Shown here piece after piece: positions 7,460 to 8,583 of a stretch of 8,583 nucleotides of DNA. Position 1 is the stretch's first letter; the number at the start of each line of letters is the position of its first letter. The stretch covers positions 136,720 through 145,302 of the forward strand of contig NZ_GG695970.1 in the NCBI RefSeq assembly GCF_000159955.1, written 5' to 3'. This DNA comes from Paenibacillus sp. oral taxon 786 str. D14. Lineage in GTDB: Bacteria; Bacillota; Bacilli; Paenibacillales; Paenibacillaceae. The notes beneath the pieces were generated by a model. It made no database searches and had not been told where the DNA came from. It worked only from the letters and a program-made list of their open reading frames with translations. Both the position numbers and the translations under genes were made by a program.

Positions 7460-7503
7460 TGGGGCTGCCCCCCTGATTTGAGACAGGGGTCAAAACACCT
7501 TTA

Positions 7504-7548
7504 CTAAACAGCCAGTTGCCGAAATTCAATCGGTGACTGGTTGTTTAG
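7504..7548. repeat. 45-base imperfect palindrome at the transposase end
   Basis: CTAAACAGCCAGT (7504-7516) pairs with ACTGGTTGTTTAG (7536-7548); the only non-Watson-Crick position is a G-T wobble. Inside it, CCGA (7519-7522) pairs with TCGG (7530-7533). The arms encode the last codons of the transposase on the minus strand and a stop codon lies in each outer arm. It may be part of the insertion sequence's own end structure and could block readthrough. Confidence 0.7.
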
Positions 7549-7629
7549 TTTCGCTTGAATTCGAAATACGTTATAGTATGTGATATACTCTCGAGTGGTC
7601 TGCTCAACGTGTGTGTTGTCAGAATCGTT
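7504..7629 (-). pseudogene. IS3-family transposase (OrfB), C-terminal remnant
   Basis: Reading the minus strand to the TAG at 7506-7504 gives a peptide containing TTREYITYYNVFRIQAKL and then NNQSPIEFRQLAV. This is the typical end of IS3-family (IS150-like) integrase-core transposases: an EYI-x-YYN-x-RIQ helix followed by LN-x-x-SP-x-E(F/Y)R. Roughly 40 codons are retained. The frame is closed by a stop at 7663-7665 and lacks the DDE catalytic domain, so it is dead. Some of the sequence upstream of about 7600 may be unrelated. Confidence 0.8.
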
Positions 7630-7686
7630 GAGAACTATTTCAAAAATGATGAGAGTGAAATTTCATAATTAATGAGAAACGCATAG

Positions 7687-7711
7687 ATATGCATTAAAAT
7701 GCATATTTTTT
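7687..7711. repeat. AT-rich hairpin with T run
   Basis: ATATGCATT (7687-7695) and AATGCATAT (7698-7706) form a perfect 9-base inverted repeat with a 2-base loop, followed by five more T. The 2-base loop is small for a classical terminator and the stem is AT rich. It lies in the unexplained half of the insertion remnant. Confidence 0.5.
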
Positions 7712-7738
7712 AGAAAATTCCCGCACTGTGATCATGGG

Positions 7739-7759
7739 GGCAAAAAGTCCGAAGCAAAA
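7739..7759 (+). repeat. Direct repeat copy B: 5' arm of the existing terminator
   Basis: Second copy of the 21-base repeat, exactly 300 bases after copy A, with one T for C. It forms the 5' arm of the hairpin at 7743-7785, where the change gives a G-U wobble instead of a G-C pair. Confidence 0.8.
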
Positions 7760-7785
7760 CATACCGCTTCGGGCTTTTGTTTTTT
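7743..7785 (+). terminator. Rho-independent terminator, probably originally of nrdJ
   Basis: GTCCGAAGC (7747-7755) pairs with GCTTCGGGC (7766-7774), with one wobble and a 10-base loop. The stem is extended by AAAA/TTTT and followed by GTTTTTT (7779-7785). It is the first strong plus-strand terminator after nrdJ but lies 330 bases past the stop, with the transposase remnant between. Confidence 0.88.
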
Positions 7786-8155
7786 CGGCAGGAAGTAAGT
7801 TCATTTAGTTAGAGGAAATACTTTTGAATGAAGATCGGGAAAAGTCTCGACGTAAAAAACTTCAATATGTTGATTGAGCAGATAATCTTTAGCGAACGGA
7901 TTTTCGGTGAATCGTTAAAATCTGACCTTTACTTTGCAAAAATGTGAATGCATGGGGATAAAAAGTGGAGTGCTGCTCACGATACTCCAAAATGTACCTC
8001 GAATCAGGCGACCCGGATTATTACATCTGCGTGTCGTAATAAAAAGTTGAGGAGTAAGCACCACGGAACATCTATCGCTTTATACGGTATGTACAGATAT
8101 CTTGCGTCTTGTTTCCTTTAATGCAAGCACATGAACTTTAGATGTAGATAATGGA
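7786..8155. other. AT-rich intergenic stretch without a confident gene
   Basis: Only short frames occur. On the plus strand one frame runs from ATG 7828 to a TGA at 7945-7947 (39 codons), and an ATG directly after that stop opens 57 more codons to TAA at 8119-8121. Neither has a good ribosome binding site or recognisable motif. Another frame ends with MYLESGDPDYYICVS (7992-8039), which reads like a gene fragment but is not recognised. The stretch may hold gene debris. Confidence 0.4.
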
Positions 8156-8184
8156 TTGTACTGACATGTGGTTTGGTGTAAAAT
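8156..8184 (+). promoter_or_regulatory. Putative promoter of the terminal membrane-protein gene
   Basis: TTGTAC (8156-8161) and TAAAAT (8179-8184) are separated by 17 bases, a reasonable sigma-A match. This would give a leader of about 125 bases before the GTG at 8317. Confidence 0.4.
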
Positions 8185-8302
8185 GAGATATATGTAAAGA
8201 ATTAGCATGTTTGTCGACACGCCAAGATATATTTACAAAAGTTATGTAATCAAACTTATTAGGTGATATGAGACTAGTGCATTTCTAAACTTAGCTTAAT
8301 AC

Positions 8303-8310
8303 AAGGAGGT
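8303..8310 (+). promoter_or_regulatory. Ribosome binding site for the gene at 8317
   Basis: A perfect AAGGAGGT lies 6 bases before the GTG at 8317-8319. It is the strongest evidence that the short AT-rich frame after it is translated. Confidence 0.75.
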
Positions 8311-8316
8311 ACTTAA

Positions 8317-8562
8317 GTGAAAAAATCTGAATTATCATCTTATATTTGGAAAATAATTTGGTTGGTCGGTTTGGTTATATTTGCAATTATTTCTTTTAAT
8401 TATCAAACTCGAGTTCAACAAACTGTGGATGAAACATACAATTTTATCCCAATTATATGGATTGATTTGCTCATTACATTTTTATTTGGTTCGTCTATTT
8501 CTTCTTTACTTATAAAATCTCATCTTCTCGTGTGTTGGGAGTCATTTCAGGTTTATCATTAG
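8317..8562 (+). CDS. Small two-helix membrane protein, unrecognised, probably frameshifted
   Basis: The GTG-started frame encodes 81 residues with a hydrophobic segment at about 9-27 (YIWKIIWLVGLVIFAIISF) and a second at about 43-66. This predicts a small inner-membrane protein with both ends cytoplasmic. The RBS is excellent. The last 14 residues (SHLLVCWESFQVYH) change character. A minus-one shift at the AAAA run 8514-8517 would instead continue with ISSSRVLGVISGLSLVSS and stay open to the window end. The true product is therefore probably longer, and the gene is either frameshifted, affected by a sequence error, or running past the window. The gene is much more AT rich than nrdJ. I do not recognise the family. 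Confidence 0.6.
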   Translation: MKKSELSSYIWKIIWLVGLVIFAIISFNYQTRVQQTVDETYNFIPIIWIDLLITFLFGSSISSLLIKSHLLVCWESFQVYH

Positions 8563-8583
8563 TTTCAAGCATTATTAACACTC

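Larger units (their letters stand above)
7460..7738 (-). mobile_element. Decayed IS3-family insertion (remnant)
   Basis: The segment between the two 21-base repeats begins with TGGGGCTGCCCCCC, resembling the right-hand end of an IS3-family element (TG plus a C run), about 45 bases outside the transposase stop. Only the C-terminal end of the transposase remains. The other end (7630-7738) is AT rich and has no recognisable transposase sequence or matching terminal repeat, so the element is internally deleted or truncated on that side. The exact boundaries are inferred from the flanking repeats. Confidence 0.5.

Noticed and set aside
1..8583. CRISPR array, tRNA, rRNA or known defence system
   Set aside because: No regularly spaced repeats, no tRNA-like cloverleaf or rRNA sequence, and no recognised defence genes other than a generic SNF2 ATPase with a housekeeping-type context.

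Overview
The window looks like chromosomal DNA of a low-to-mid GC Bacillota, most likely Paenibacillus or a close relative. This rests on family recognition, not a database search. The genes carry strong AGGAGG-type ribosome binding sites, two start with GTG and one apparently with TTG, and the gene set (YqhG, YqhH SNF2 helicase, BdhA-type butanediol dehydrogenase, NrdJ with an NrdR-type promoter) is typical of Bacilli.

Layout. Bases 1-152 probably hold the 3' end of an unrecognised plus-strand gene that converges on yqhG. Bases 332-3079 (minus strand) are a two-gene operon, yqhH then yqhG, separated by 9 bases. yqhH encodes a compact SNF2/RapA-like ATPase and yqhG its conserved partner of unknown function. 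Bases 3242-4342 (minus) hold bdhA, a zinc-dependent medium-chain dehydrogenase, with its own strong terminator. Bases 4343-4824 are a divergent regulatory region. On the nrdJ side it has a sigma-A type promoter overlapped by two NrdR-box-like dyads, then a leader of about 190 bases with a hairpin followed by two T7 runs. Bases 4825-7410 encode nrdJ, the adenosylcobalamin-dependent class II ribonucleotide reductase, with a C-terminal TSCPD domain and zinc-ribbon tail.

Bases 7411-8583 are different in character. Just after nrdJ, a 5' terminator half-arm is followed by the right end and C-terminal remnant of an IS3-family transposase. The same 21-base half-arm then recurs exactly 300 bases later, now followed by its matching 3' arm and a T run. 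The simplest reading is a decayed insertion inside the nrdJ terminator. After that comes about 530 bases of AT-rich DNA with no confident gene. The window ends with a small AT-rich membrane-protein gene whose frame appears broken by one base.

How the genes relate: yqhH/yqhG, bdhA and nrdJ look like independent transcription units. bdhA links to acetoin/butanediol redox balance. nrdJ supplies dNTPs without oxygen and is probably repressed by NrdR when dNTP/ATP levels are high. I found no obvious new multi-gene system. The most interesting material is the nrdJ leader, the interrupted terminator and the frame-broken terminal gene.
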